Below, in pieces: positions 32,394 through 40,293 of a DNA stretch of 45,372 bases. This stretch comes from Streptomyces neyagawaensis (GTDB lineage: Bacteria; Actinomycetota; Actinomycetes; Streptomycetales; Streptomycetaceae): NCBI RefSeq assembly GCF_023516595.1, contig NZ_JAMGBG010000157.1, positions 1-45,372 on the forward strand, in the 5' to 3' direction. How positions within the stretch are numbered: the first letter of the stretch is position 1; the number at the start of each line of letters is the position of its first letter. The notes beneath the pieces are model-generated. The model had not been told where the DNA came from. It saw nothing but the letters and a program-made list of their open reading frames with translations, and did no database searches. The translations under genes were made by a program, and so were the position numbers.

Positions 32394-32419
32394 ATACCGG
32401 CGGCGAGGCCACGGCAAAC
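32394..32419 (-). promoter_or_regulatory. Candidate SigB-class promoter of sigN
   Basis: Minus strand GTTT (32416-32419), 16 bp, CGGTAT (32394-32399), about 70 bp before the ATG. It matches the Streptomyces SigB-family consensus GNNT-N14-16-GGGTAY with one mismatch, which suggests autoregulation or cross-control by sibling sigma factors. Confidence 0.5.
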
Positions 32420-32770
32420 GCGCTGGGGGAAGAATGTCACACGTCGGCAACGCGATGTAGTGACATGTCGACATGGAGAGGGGTGATTGGCCCTGGAAAC
32501 AGGCGGTCTGACGGTGTTTCGGCCTATTGCTGTCGGAAAGAGTTGCTGTGAGTGATTCGCTCTCGGCGGTGATGCCTCGACAGCGCATTCGGTTAGGCCA
32601 GATGGCCTGGGCACGTGTGCTCGTGGCCCATTCTGTGCGCCCCGCCTGCCTTTGTGCGCCCCGCGTGCCCCACGGTCCCTCCGAGGTGGAACGGGGGTTG
32701 CCGGTTACCGGCGGTCACGCCGGCCCCCCGGTCGCGGGGTGTCCGAAAGGGCCCACTTCGGCCGCGCCAC

Positions 32771-32940
32771 GGCTCGGTCATCGCCCTGGCTCGGTCATCG
32801 CCGTGGCCCGGACGCCGCCGCGGCCCGGACGTCGCCGCGGCCCGGACGTCGCCGCGGCCCGGGGCTCGCCTCCACCCGGAACTCGATGCCGCCTAGGACT
32901 CGATGCCGCCCAGGCCTTGATGCCCGCCTAGGAATCGATG
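32771..32940. repeat. Degenerate 17-bp tandem array entering the sigF 3' end
   Basis: Ten consecutive 17-bp units starting at 32771, each reducible to SCC-CGGNNTCGCCG/GATGC. The units nearest sigF (CGCCTAGGACTCGATGC type) copy the region of the sigF stop codon, and the most distant are more GC-rich derivatives (GGCCCGGACGTCGCCGC is repeated exactly twice). The last unit overlaps the true stop at 32928-32930. The remaining sigN-sigF gap contains no gene that I can support. Confidence 0.8.
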
Positions 32941-33776
32941 CGGTTCGCCGACCGCAGTCGCGCGAAGCTCCGGGCCAGCAGTCGGGAGACGTGCATCTGG
33001 GAGACGCCCAGCTCCGCGCTGATCTGCGACTGCGTCAGATTGCTGTAGTAGCGGAGCAGCAGGATGCGCTGCTCGCGTTCGGGGAGCTGGACGAGGAGGT
33101 GCCGTACGAGGTCGCGGTGTTCGACGCCGTCGAGCTCGGGGTCCTCGTAGCCGAGCCGGTCGAGGAGTCCCGGCATCCCGTCGCCCTCCTGGGCGGCCTC
33201 CAGCGAGGTCGCGTGGTAGGAGCGGCCGGCCTCGATGCAGGACAGGACCTCGTCCTCGGTGATCCGGAGCCGCTCGGCGATCTCGGCGGTCGTGGGGGTG
33301 CGGCCGAAGGCGGTCGTGAGGTCCTCGGTGGCGCCGTTCACCTGGACCCAGAGCTCGTGCAGTCGGCGGGGGACGTGGACCGTGCGGACGTTGTCGCGGA
33401 AGTAGCGCTTGATCTCGCCGACGACGGTCGGCATCGCGAAGGTCGGGAACTGCACGCCCCGGTCGGGGTCGAAGCGGTCGATGGCGTTGATCAGGCCGAT
33501 GGTGCCGACCTGGACGACGTCCTCCATGGGCTCGTTGCGGGAGCGGAAACGGGCGGCCGCGTACCGCACGAGCGGGAGGTTCGCCTCGATGAGCGCCCCG
33601 CGTACGCGGTTGTGCTCCGGGGTGCCCGGTTCCAGGTGCTTGAGCTGACCGAAGAGGACCTGAGTGAGGGCGCGGGTGTCGGCGCCGCGACGTTTCTCCT
33701 GAACGGGCGCTTGGGTTTCTTCCTGGGGTGGCGCAGTACTGGCCGACACGGTCAACGCCACCTCTTCATCGATCAA
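32928..33776 (-). CDS. sigF: Sporulation sigma factor SigF
   Basis: 282 aa. Regions 2 to 4 are near those of S. coelicolor SigF as I remember it: EKRRGADTRALTQVLF, NEPMEDVVQVGTIGLINAID, YFRDNVRTVHVPRRLHELWV, SYHATSLEAAQEGDGMPGLL, SNLTQSQISAELGVSQMHVS. SigF is needed late in sporulation for spore wall and pigment maturation. The N-terminus (MIDEEVALTVSASTAPPQEE) is variable. The 3' end is invaded by the 17-bp tandem array. Region 4 is almost the same as that of SigN, so target promoters may overlap. Confidence 0.94.
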   Translation of the reverse strand: MIDEEVALTVSASTAPPQEETQAPVQEKRRGADTRALTQVLFGQLKHLEPGTPEHNRVRGALIEANLPLVRYAAARFRSRNEPMEDVVQVGTIGLINAIDRFDPDRGVQFPTFAMPTVVGEIKRYFRDNVRTVHVPRRLHELWVQVNGATEDLTTAFGRTPTTAEIAERLRITEDEVLSCIEAGRSYHATSLEAAQEGDGMPGLLDRLGYEDPELDGVEHRDLVRHLLVQLPEREQRILLLRYYSNLTQSQISAELGVSQMHVSRLLARSFARLRSANRIDS

Positions 33777-33915
33777 CTCATCAACTCAACCGTCAAAAGC
33801 GGTCATAGCATCACAAGACATGTGCACTGTGATCAAGCACCGCATATCGCCGTGTTGAGGGAGAGTTGAGACCGTGCCGGGCAATCGGGGGAACCGGGAA
33901 ACGGGGCACGACGAA

Positions 33916-33943
33916 GCCCCGCACCTTTTGAGTGGTGCGGGGC
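33916..33943. terminator. Terminator downstream of the Dabb gene
   Basis: GCCCCGCACC pairs with GGTGCGGGGC over an 8-nt loop; it follows the minus-strand gene ending at 33980. Confidence 0.85.
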
Positions 33944-33979
33944 GGGCCGTACGGGCGTATGGGCGGGAAGCCCGGCGGT

Positions 33980-34273
33980 TCAGTACTCGTAGTCCGCGAT
34001 CACCCACGTGGCGAACTCCCGCCACAGGGCCACGCCGGCCTGGTGGTCGGGGTGCTCGACGTACCGGCGCAGGGAGTCCGCGTCGTCGAACGCCGAGTTG
34101 ATCGCGAAGTCGTACGCGATGGGCCGGTCGCTGATGTTCCAGCCCAGCTCCCAGTGGCGCAGCTCGGCGATGGTGCCGTCGAGCGCCCGGAAGGCCTTCT
34201 CGCCCGCGACGACCCGCGGATCGTCGCGCTCGACGCCCTCGTTGAGCTTGAACAGGACCAGATGGCGGATCAT
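33980..34273 (-). CDS. Dabb (stress-responsive alpha/beta-barrel) family protein
   Basis: 97 aa, MIRHLVLFKLNEGV ... LRHWELGWNISDRPIAYDFAINSAF ... LRRYVEHPDHQAGVALWREF. Dimeric ferredoxin-like fold, normal length for the family. ATG at 34273 has GGAG upstream; the open frame continues further but the family starts here. Enzymatic role unknown. Confidence 0.93.
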   Translation of the reverse strand: MIRHLVLFKLNEGVERDDPRVVAGEKAFRALDGTIAELRHWELGWNISDRPIAYDFAINSAFDDADSLRRYVEHPDHQAGVALWREFATWVIADYEY

Positions 34274-34314
34274 GGGTGCTCCGGGAAGGTCGTACGACGC
34301 ATGCGTGCTGCTGG

Positions 34315-34491
34315 TTACTCGGCCCCGTCGGCGATCCACGTGAAGAAGTCGCCGATGGACTGGGCGGCGGTCGAGACGCCCTCGAACCCTATCTGGACGT
34401 AGTCCGCGGCCTTGGCCGGGTCTGTGATGATCACGTACAGCACGAAGACCACGAGCACGTACAGCGCGATCTTCTTCCCCTGCACCGCCAC
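34315..34491 (-). CDS. 58-aa membrane protein
   Basis: From GTG at 34491, ribosome site GGGGGAGG five bases upstream: MAVQGKKIALYVLVVFVLYV then IITDPAKAADYVQIGFEGVS, ending FFTWIADGAE. One transmembrane helix (about 8-23) followed by an amphipathic helix. Codon usage and the strong ribosome site support a real gene; similar short proteins are conserved in Streptomyces as far as I recall. Function unknown. It is 41 bp upstream of the Dabb gene and may share its transcript. Confidence 0.82.
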   Translation of the reverse strand: MAVQGKKIALYVLVVFVLYVIITDPAKAADYVQIGFEGVSTAAQSIGDFFTWIADGAE

Positions 34492-34577
34492 AGCGGCCTC
34501 CCCCGCCTCATATGTCCCTGTCCACCGGCGGCGAGTGTAACCCGATCAAGCGTTCGCAGGAGATCCCCGGAAAGCGG

Positions 34578-34607
34578 GAAGGGCCCCACCTGACGGCGGG
34601 ACCCTTC
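34578..34607. terminator. Terminator downstream of the DUF4232 gene
   Basis: GAAGGGCCCC pairs with GGGACCCTTC with one mismatch, 10-nt loop, 45 bp beyond the stop of the minus-strand DUF4232 gene. Confidence 0.75.
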
Positions 34608-34651
34608 TTCAGCGGTAGCGGGGGGCTGCTTGGTCTGTGGGGGCGGTGGGG

Positions 34652-35224
34652 TCAGGAAGGCTTGACCGCCGAGGCCGGGGTGACGGTCACCTTGTCGTCG
34701 CACTCGGCCCACACCCCGTCCTTCAGGGCGACCTGGTGCTTCCCGGAGCGCGGCAGCCCGATGACCATCGTCGGATAGGTCTTCGGGGTCTTGCCCGACT
34801 TGCAGTAGCCGTCGCCTTCCCCCTGGACCTGGACGAAGGTCAGCTTCACCCACGCCTTGCCGTGCGGCCGGACCTTCACGGTGGCCGCCTTGCCGGTGCG
34901 GGTGACCTTGAGCGGGGTGTTGTGGGCGGGGGAGCCGTTGCCGGCGCCCGCGACCGTCGGATGGCCCTTGAGGACGCACGTCCTCCCGGAGACGTTGGTG
35001 AACTTCACGACCGCCGCCCCGGTCCCGGTCCCGACGGGCGGGTGGGCGGCCTGCCGGGCGCTGACCTCGAGGGCGGAGGCCCGGCAGGCGGGCGGCGGGG
35101 TGGAGGTGGTGGTGCTCGCCGCCATGGCGGTGCCGGGCAGGATGCCGGTCACCGCCGCCGCGATGGCCGTGGCCGCCGTCGTCGTCGCCAGAGCCGCCCT
35201 GCGAATGCCGTTGCTGTGCCGCAT
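34652..35224 (-). CDS. Secreted DUF4232 protein
   Basis: 190 aa. Signal peptide MRHSNGIRRAALATTTAATA to cleavage near GTAMAAS, a Thr/Pro-rich spacer, then a DUF4232 beta-sandwich (CRASALEVSARQAAHPPVGT, VKFTNVSGRTCVLKGHPTV, CKSGKTPKTYPTMVIGLP, WAECDDKVTVTP). Four cysteines fit two disulfides. ATG at 35224 with AGGGGGA upstream. A cell-surface or secreted protein of unknown role, very common in Streptomyces. Confidence 0.93.
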   Translation of the reverse strand: MRHSNGIRRAALATTTAATAIAAAVTGILPGTAMAASTTTSTPPPACRASALEVSARQAAHPPVGTGTGAAVVKFTNVSGRTCVLKGHPTVAGAGNGSPAHNTPLKVTRTGKAATVKVRPHGKAWVKLTFVQVQGEGDGYCKSGKTPKTYPTMVIGLPRSGKHQVALKDGVWAECDDKVTVTPASAVKPS

Positions 35225-35391
35225 GCTGTCGTCCCCCTGAGTCGTCTCGTCCGCGGGTTTCGGTCGTCGGTTGTTGCCCCGCGGTACGGGTGGTCGTTGT
35301 ACGTGAGTGCAGATAGGGCGGGAGAGCGACAGGGTTCCGTGCGGCGACCCTTGTGACGGAACGGTGACGCGCCTGCTGAGACGGGCAGCGC

Positions 35392-35422
35392 GAAGGGCCC
35401 GGTCCATCGGACCGGGCCCTTC
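35392..35422 (-). terminator. Terminator of tRNA-Ser(CGA)
   Basis: GAAGGGCCCGGTCC and GGACCGGGCCCTTC, perfect 14-bp stem, 3-nt loop, 10 bp after the tRNA 3' end on the minus strand. Confidence 0.88.
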
Positions 35423-35431
35423 GTCTATCTG

Positions 35432-35516
35432 CGGTAGCGGAGGGATTTGAACCCTCGGTGACTTGCGCCACACTCGCTTTCGAGGCGAGCTCCTTCGGCC
35501 GCTCGGACACGCTACC
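35432..35516 (-). tRNA. tRNA-Ser (anticodon CGA)
   Basis: 85-nt class II tRNA: acceptor GGTAGCG/CGCTACC with discriminator G, anticodon arm CTCGC-CTCGAAA-GCGAG (anticodon CGA), long variable arm (TGTGGCGCAAGTCACC region), T arm GAGGG-TTCAAAT-CCCTC. Reads UCG. Confidence 0.97.
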
Positions 35517-35594
35517 GAGGGAGACCTTACAGCAAGGTGGGGCGTGCTTTGAAATCGATATGGGGGGAGGCCGGGGTGCGCTGCCGCGGGCGGT

Positions 35595-36092
35595 TCAGCG
35601 GAGGCGGAAGAAGTCCGTGAGGAGCCGGGCGCAGTCGTCGGCGAGGACGCCCTCGACGACCTCGGGGCGGTGGTTGAGGCGGCGGTCGCGGACGACGTCC
35701 CAGAGGGAACCGGCCGCGCCGGCCTTCTCGTCGCGGGCGCCGTAGACGACCCGGTCGACCCGGGACTGCACGATCGCGCCGGCGCACATCGTGCAGGGTT
35801 CGAGGGTGACGACCAGGGTGCAGCCGGTCAGCCGCCACTCGCCGAGTGCGGCGGCGGCCCGGCGGACGGCCAGTACCTCGGCGTGGGCCGTCGGGTCGCC
35901 GGTCGCCTCGCGTTCGTTGTGCCCGGTGGCCAGGACGGTCGTGCCGTCCGGGGACAGGACGACGGCGCCGACCGGGACGTCTCCGCCCGCGGCGGCCCGC
36001 CCGGCCTCGTCCAGGGCGAGCCGCATCGCGGGCCGCCAGCGGTCGCGTACCGGATCGGGGCCCGGTGCCTCTGCGTCGGTTGCTTCGGTCAC
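35595..36092 (-). CDS. tadA: tRNA-specific adenosine deaminase
   Basis: 165 aa cytidine-deaminase-fold zinc enzyme that converts the wobble A34 of tRNA-Arg(ACG) to inosine. Zinc and catalytic motifs: HAE (His70, Glu72) and PCTMC (Cys100, Cys103). Other family segments are VPVGAVVLSPDG and VYGARDEKAGAAGSLWDV. Its presumed sole tRNA target, tRNA-Arg(ACG), is at 3651-3723 and hosts the element. The associated protein gene lies 143 bp upstream on the same strand. Confidence 0.96.
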   Translation of the reverse strand: MTEATDAEAPGPDPVRDRWRPAMRLALDEAGRAAAGGDVPVGAVVLSPDGTTVLATGHNEREATGDPTAHAEVLAVRRAAAALGEWRLTGCTLVVTLEPCTMCAGAIVQSRVDRVVYGARDEKAGAAGSLWDVVRDRRLNHRPEVVEGVLADDCARLLTDFFRLR

Positions 36093-36235
36093 CCGGGGAA
36101 CCTAGCGGATCGGCCGCCGGCGAGCCGTCCGGGAGTCGCCCCGGGACCCGCCGCCCGGGACCCGCCGCGAGAGACCCGCCGCCGGGCCGTCGTACAGGCG
36201 GGCCCGGCGACGACCTGGCGGAGCCCGACGACGAC

Positions 36236-36760
36236 CTAGCGGACCGTCTCCAGGACCTCCGAGGCGCCCAGGGCCTCGGCGATGGAGTTGAGTGCGTCGT
36301 CGGCGTCGAGGGCGCGCAGTTCCTTCTCGCTCACGCCGAGGTCGTCGAGGATCTCGGTGTCGCCGACGGGGCTGTGCGGCACGGCCTCGGCGGCCGTGTC
36401 GTCGTCATCGTCGTCGGGCTCACCGTCCTCCGTACCGTCGAGGTCGAGGGAGTCCAGGTCGGGACCGTCGTCTCCCGGCTCCTTTCCGAGCAGTTCGGCG
36501 GTGAGCAGGATCTCGCCGTAACTGCTGCGGGCAGCGGCGGCGGCGTCCGAGACATAGATACGAGGGTCGTCCTCGCCATCGATGCGGACGACGCCGAACC
36601 AGGCGTCCTCCTGCTCGATGAGCACCAGCACCGTGTCGTCGTCGGGCGAGGCTTCACGGGCCAGGTCGGCCAGATCCGACAGGGTCTCCACATCGTCGAG
36701 CTCTGTGTCGCTCGCTTCCCACCCGTCTTCGGTGCGCGCGAGCAGTGCGGCGAAGTACAC
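36236..36760 (-). CDS. tRNA adenosine deaminase-associated protein
   Basis: 174 aa, starting VYFAALLARTEDGWEASDTE. Strongly acidic, with a long Asp/Glu tract (DGEPDDDDDDTAAEA). The family always accompanies tadA in actinobacteria and is named for that; no biochemical role is established to my knowledge. GTG at 36760 has GGGAGA six bases upstream; the ATG at 36781 is an alternative without a good ribosome site. Confidence 0.88.
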   Translation of the reverse strand: MYFAALLARTEDGWEASDTELDDVETLSDLADLAREASPDDDTVLVLIEQEDAWFGVVRIDGEDDPRIYVSDAAAAARSSYGEILLTAELLGKEPGDDGPDLDSLDLDGTEDGEPDDDDDDTAAEAVPHSPVGDTEILDDLGVSEKELRALDADDALNSIAEALGASEVLETVR

Positions 36761-37112
36761 CGTGACTCTCCCACTGGTCATAGGCGTGCCGGTTGGGGGT
36801 CCCCCCGGCGGAGGTCGATGGGCGGGGAGTGCTGTCCTCCGAGCCCCACCCACTCGGAATCGTGGCAGAAACAGAGCGCCCAGGGGACGTCTTCGGCTCC
36901 CTGTGTCCGGCAGTTTTGATCGCCGGCCGGGCAAGGCGTTCACCTGCGCACCTGTTGCCGCCACCTGCGGATCGTACGCGGACTTCCCCGCCGCATATGC
37001 ACGGCCACCCCGTGAGCGCCCCGAGCATGCCCCGTGAGCACCTCGCGAAGACCCCGAGAGGGGGCGTACGGGGTGTGTCGAACGGGTGTTGTTCGCGGGG
37101 CTGCCGGCCCGG
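36761..37112. other. Intergenic region
   Basis: About 350 bp between two minus-strand genes. I see no gene, RNA or clear hairpin; it must contain the promoter of the tadA-associated gene. Confidence 0.4.
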
Positions 37113-37475
37113 CTACCAGCGGAAGGTGCGCATACGCATCGCGTGCCGGAGCCTGGCCGCCTTGGCCCGGCGCGGCTGCACCCGGTCGCGCAGTTCCCGT
37201 GCCTCTGTCAGCTCCCGCAGGAACTGGGCCCGGCGCCGCCTCCGCGCGGCATCGCCCTGCTCGTCGGGGTCGGCGGCGCCTGCGTCAGTGTTGGCCTCCG
37301 CGGGTTCCCGTAGGTCCGTGCCCCGCGGGCGCTCCCCGTCCGTCGCGCGCCGCGGATCCCCTTCCGCTCCTCGCTGCCCTTCCCGGTTCGTCCCCCGCGA
37401 CCGGGTCCCGCCGGTCCTGCGCGGACGCCGGGACTCCTCGTCCACTCCCGCCATGGGCTCACCACCGTCCGGCAT
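37113..37475 (-). CDS. Small basic hypothetical protein
   Basis: 120 aa if started at the ATG at 37475 (MPDGGEPMAGVDEESRRPRR, with GGTGAG just upstream). Gly/Arg/Asp-rich disordered N-terminal part, then a charged helix (ARRRRRAQFLRELTEARELR) and a basic C-terminus (AKAARLRHAMRMRTFRW). The conserved-looking last 50 residues support a real gene; the start is uncertain. Divergent to upp. Confidence 0.6.
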   Translation of the reverse strand: MPDGGEPMAGVDEESRRPRRTGGTRSRGTNREGQRGAEGDPRRATDGERPRGTDLREPAEANTDAGAADPDEQGDAARRRRRAQFLRELTEARELRDRVQPRRAKAARLRHAMRMRTFRW

Positions 37476-37639
37476 CGGCTCACCACCCCCGCCATGTCCC
37501 TCCCACTTTCCCTCCGGCGGCGGGTTTGATGCCATCGGAAGGGTGAACCGCCCGGGTCGGGGTTGCTGAGCGGTGAGTGAACGGTTCCGCGGCCGGGGAC
37601 GGGGAGCCCGCCGCTGTCACCCCCGTTACTGTTGTGGTC

Positions 37640-38275
37640 ATGCGTCTCCACGTCGTCGACCACCCTCTGGTCGCCCACAAGCTCACCGCGCTGCGCGACC
37701 AGCGCACCGACTCCCCGACCTTCCGTCGTCTCGCCGACGAGCTGGTCACCCTGCTCGCCTACGAGGCCACCCGTGACGTGCGCACGGAGCAGGTCGACAT
37801 CGAGACGCCGGTCGCCCGGACCACGGGCGTCAAGCTCTCGCACCCGCGCCCCCTGGTGGTGCCGATCCTGCGCGCCGGCCTCGGCATGCTCGACGGCATG
37901 GTCCGGCTGCTGCCGACCGCCGAGGTGGGCTTCCTGGGCATGATCCGCAACGAGGAGACGCTGGAGGCCTCCACGTACGCCACGCGGATGCCCGAGGACC
38001 TCTCGGGGCGTCAGGTGTACGTCCTCGACCCGATGCTCGCCACCGGTGGCACCCTGGTCGCCGCGATCCGCGAGCTGATCGCCCGGGGCGCCGACGACGT
38101 GACCGCCGTGGTGCTCCTCGCCGCGCCGGAGGGCGTGGAGGTCATGGAGCGCGAGCTGGCGGGCACCCCGGTGACGGTCGTGACGGCCGCGGTCGACCAG
38201 CACCTGAACGAGCACGGCTACATCGTGCCGGGCCTGGGCGACGCGGGTGACCGGCTGTACGGGGCGGCCGAGTAG
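37640..38275 (+). CDS. upp: Uracil phosphoribosyltransferase
   Basis: 211 aa. Salvages uracil with PRPP to UMP. Motifs: RTDSPTFRRLADELVTLLAYEATRD (core FRRLADELVTLLAYEATR), VPILRAGLGMLDGM, the PRPP loop LDPMLATGGTLVAAI, and the C-terminal uracil site GYIVPGLGDAGDRLYG. ATG at 37640 matches the usual family start MRLHVVDHPL. Its stop codon lies inside a 39-bp tandem duplication. Confidence 0.97.
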   Translation: MRLHVVDHPLVAHKLTALRDQRTDSPTFRRLADELVTLLAYEATRDVRTEQVDIETPVARTTGVKLSHPRPLVVPILRAGLGMLDGMVRLLPTAEVGFLGMIRNEETLEASTYATRMPEDLSGRQVYVLDPMLATGGTLVAAIRELIARGADDVTAVVLLAAPEGVEVMERELAGTPVTVVTAAVDQHLNEHGYIVPGLGDAGDRLYGAAE

Positions 38276-38345
38276 GGACTTCCCGGGTCCCTCGCGGGGC
38301 TCAGCCCCGAGTAGGGACCGCCCGGGTCCCTCGCGGGGCTCAGCA
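38268..38345. repeat. 39-bp tandem duplication across two convergent stops
   Basis: Copies 38268-38306 and 38307-38345 differ at three positions. Each contains GAGTAG (the upp stop) and CTCAGC (the stop of the opposite gene). The junction folds into a bidirectional terminator at 38286-38319: GGTCCCT/AGGGACC outside and CGGGGC-TCA-GCCCCG inside. Confidence 0.88.
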
Positions 38346-39008
38346 GGTCTTCGTCGGAGTGGGCGTCGGCTTGGGCCTGGTCAGTTCGGCCAGGGCCGCG
38401 TCGGCGTCCTTCTGCTTGCTGAGGGCCTTGAACCTGGTGCCGATGACGAGGTCGACCTCGGTGGCCTTCTTGCGGCCGTCGGTCTTCAGCCGGGCGCCGG
38501 GGAGCTGGGTGTTGAGGACGGGCAGCGCCGTGTCCTCGGCCGCCTTCGCGCCGAGCAGCAGGGCGGTGCCCTTGACCTTCTTGTCGTACTCCTCGGTCGC
38601 GTTGCCCACGTTCCCGATGCGGAAGCCGCGTTTCTTCAGTTCCTCGGCGGTGTCCTTGGCGAGCCCGGAGCGGGGTGTCGCGTTGAGGACGTTGACGGTG
38701 ATCTTCCCGGGCGCCGGGTACGACTCCGGGGTGCCGGACGGCTTGCGGCCCGCCTTGCCCGCTGTCGGGGAGGGGCTCACCCGGGCGGAGCAGTCCGCCT
38801 TGGGGCCGGCCGCGGCGGCCTGGTCGTCGCCGCCGGTGAAGACGTCGATGAGCTGCAGGGTTCCCCAGCCGGCCAGGCCCAGCGCGGTCGTGGACGCGAC
38901 GACCGCGAGCACGAGCCTGCGGCGCCTCTTCGGTCGGCGCAGCCGCGGGTACTTGTCCCCCGTGATCCGGTACTGGCCGCCCATGCCGGGAGGAGTCAGC
39001 ATGCTCAT
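38340..39008 (-). CDS. LytR_C domain membrane-anchored protein
   Basis: 222 aa. Basic cytosolic N-terminus (RLRRPKRRRR), one helix (LVLAVVASTTALGLAGWGTL, about 33-52), a Pro/Ser linker and an extracellular LytR C-terminal domain (ITVNVLNATPRSGLAKDTAE, FRIGNVGNATEEYDKKVK, EVDLVIGTRFKAL). Related domains occur in cell-wall glycopolymer ligases, but the catalytic LCP part is absent here. ATG at 39008; a second ATG two codons later is possible. Confidence 0.92.
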   Translation of the reverse strand: MSMLTPPGMGGQYRITGDKYPRLRRPKRRRRLVLAVVASTTALGLAGWGTLQLIDVFTGGDDQAAAAGPKADCSARVSPSPTAGKAGRKPSGTPESYPAPGKITVNVLNATPRSGLAKDTAEELKKRGFRIGNVGNATEEYDKKVKGTALLLGAKAAEDTALPVLNTQLPGARLKTDGRKKATEVDLVIGTRFKALSKQKDADAALAELTRPKPTPTPTKTC

Positions 39009-39123
39009 GGGCGCAGCGTAGTGCCGTTGGGCGGCGATGCCTACTAGATGATCATTGACCGCGCGGCAGTCCAACCCGAAAGGGCCAACCGGTGCCCCGG
39101 CCCACCGGAACGTGGGTGTCCGG

Positions 39124-39420
39124 TCAGTCCAGTTCGAGGACGCGGGCGTGCAGGACCTGGCGCTGCTGGAGGGCCGCGCGTACGGCGCGGTGGAGGCCGT
39201 CCTCCAGATAAAGGTCGCCCTGCCACTTCACCACGTGCGCGAAGAGGTCGCCGTAGAACGTGGAGTCCTCGGCGAGGAGGGTCTCCAGGTCCAGCTGCCC
39301 CTTGGTCGTCACGAGCTGATCGAGGCGGACCGGGCGCGGCGCGACGTCCGCCCACTGCCGGGTGCTTTCCCGGCCGTGGTCGGGGTACGGCCGGCCGTTT
39401 CCGATGCGCTTGAAGATCAC
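39124..39420 (-). CDS. Conserved actinobacterial protein with ParB-like motif
   Basis: 98 aa, MIFKRIGNGRPYPDHGREST ... WADVAPRPVRLDQLVTTKGQLDLETLL ... WQGDLYLEDGLHRAVRAALQ. The DGLHRAVRA segment resembles the GxHR motif of ParB/Srx folds. Genome annotations often call this family a VapB-type antitoxin; no toxin partner is adjacent, so I would not rely on that. Highly conserved in Streptomyces. Confidence 0.9.
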   Translation of the reverse strand: MIFKRIGNGRPYPDHGRESTRQWADVAPRPVRLDQLVTTKGQLDLETLLAEDSTFYGDLFAHVVKWQGDLYLEDGLHRAVRAALQQRQVLHARVLELD

Positions 39421-39557
39421 ACGGAAAGCCTACCGGTCGAGACGTTCCGGGCGCAGCCATGGCGACGGAGTGCGACCCGGGAAAAGGTTCCGTGAATCGG
39501 TCAAACGACGCAATCCCTGGGGGTGGATGGCGTGTGATCCCCGCTGTCCTCGCGGTC

Positions 39558-39592
39558 CGAGTGCCCTGGAACCCGTGGTTCCAGGGCACTCG
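39558..39592. terminator. 16-bp bidirectional hairpin
   Basis: CGAGTGCCCTGGAACC and its exact complement around CGT. It lies 14 bp beyond the stop of the 50-aa gene on the minus strand. Confidence 0.88.
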
Positions 39593-39605
39593 GGCGGAGC
39601 CCGGT

Positions 39606-39758
39606 TCAGTCGGTTTCGGGGGCCTTCGGGCGGTGTCGTTCCCCGCCCTTCGGGTCCCGGCCGCGTTCCGGGTGCTGCTCGGGGCGTGCCTTGGGTGCGC
39701 TGCGCACGGCCTCCGCGCGGAGGAGGGCGCGCAGGACCGTGTACGGGTCGCTGGGCAT
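39606..39758 (-). CDS. 50-aa protein
   Basis: MPSDPYTVLRALLRAEAVRS followed by a charged, Pro/Arg/Glu-rich disordered tail ending KAPETD. The helical start DPY-VLRALLRAEA looks conserved in Streptomyces from memory. AGGA upstream of the ATG and a strong terminator behind support a real small gene. Function unknown. Confidence 0.72.
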   Translation of the reverse strand: MPSDPYTVLRALLRAEAVRSAPKARPEQHPERGRDPKGGERHRPKAPETD

Positions 39759-39842
39759 GGCTGTGGTCCTGTCCTGTGCGGGGTTCTGTGCCGGTGTCCC
39801 GCCGCGCTTTCTCGCGGGGGGTGAGCTGCGGGAACGGCTCGC

Positions 39843-40181
39843 TCAGCAGCGCAGGACCACGGAACGCAGGACGTGCGGGGCGGACGGGGCCCGGGTCGGG
39901 GCCGGCGTGAGCGGGGGGCGCTCCGCCGTGGCCGGGGCCGGTGAGGCGGCGGCGGGGGCCGCCGGGCGTGTCGCGGTCGCGGGAGGCTGGTGGTGCCGGG
40001 ACGGCGGCCGGGGCGCGGTCTCCACGAGGTCGTACTCGACGAGGGCCGTCTCGCCGGCCACGGGCGGCGCGCCACTCGCGTGAGCGGTGCCGTGGGCGGC
40101 CGGGAGAACCAGGGCGAGGGCCAGCACGAGCGCACGCAGCCACAGCCGTACGGCGACGGGGGCGTGCGGGGTCGTGCTCAC
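39843..40181 (-). CDS. Small secreted protein
   Basis: 112 aa from GTG at 40181. Signal peptide VRLWLRALVLALALVLPAAH with cleavage near GTAHASG, then a Pro/Ala/Thr-rich, probably disordered mature part ending PHVLRSVVLRC. No family recognised; the ribosome site is weak and the start uncertain. Confidence 0.6.
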   Translation of the reverse strand: MSTTPHAPVAVRLWLRALVLALALVLPAAHGTAHASGAPPVAGETALVEYDLVETAPRPPSRHHQPPATATRPAAPAAASPAPATAERPPLTPAPTRAPSAPHVLRSVVLRC

Positions 40182-40293
40182 GGTGACTGTCTGCCCGCCG
40201 AGCGCCCTTCTCGCATCGAGCCGCCCGAAGAACCCCCTATTCGGCGTACGGGCTGTTCGGCGTACGGGAACCGGCCCCCGAGGAGGGGGCGGA

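Noticed and set aside
37571..37776. An upstream start for upp in the open frame before 37640
   Set aside because: The family begins MRLHVVDHPL at 37640; upstream residues show no conservation.
39124..39420. Toxin-antitoxin module (VapB-like annotation of this family)
   Set aside because: No toxin gene is adjacent, and the DGLHR motif fits a ParB-like fold better.
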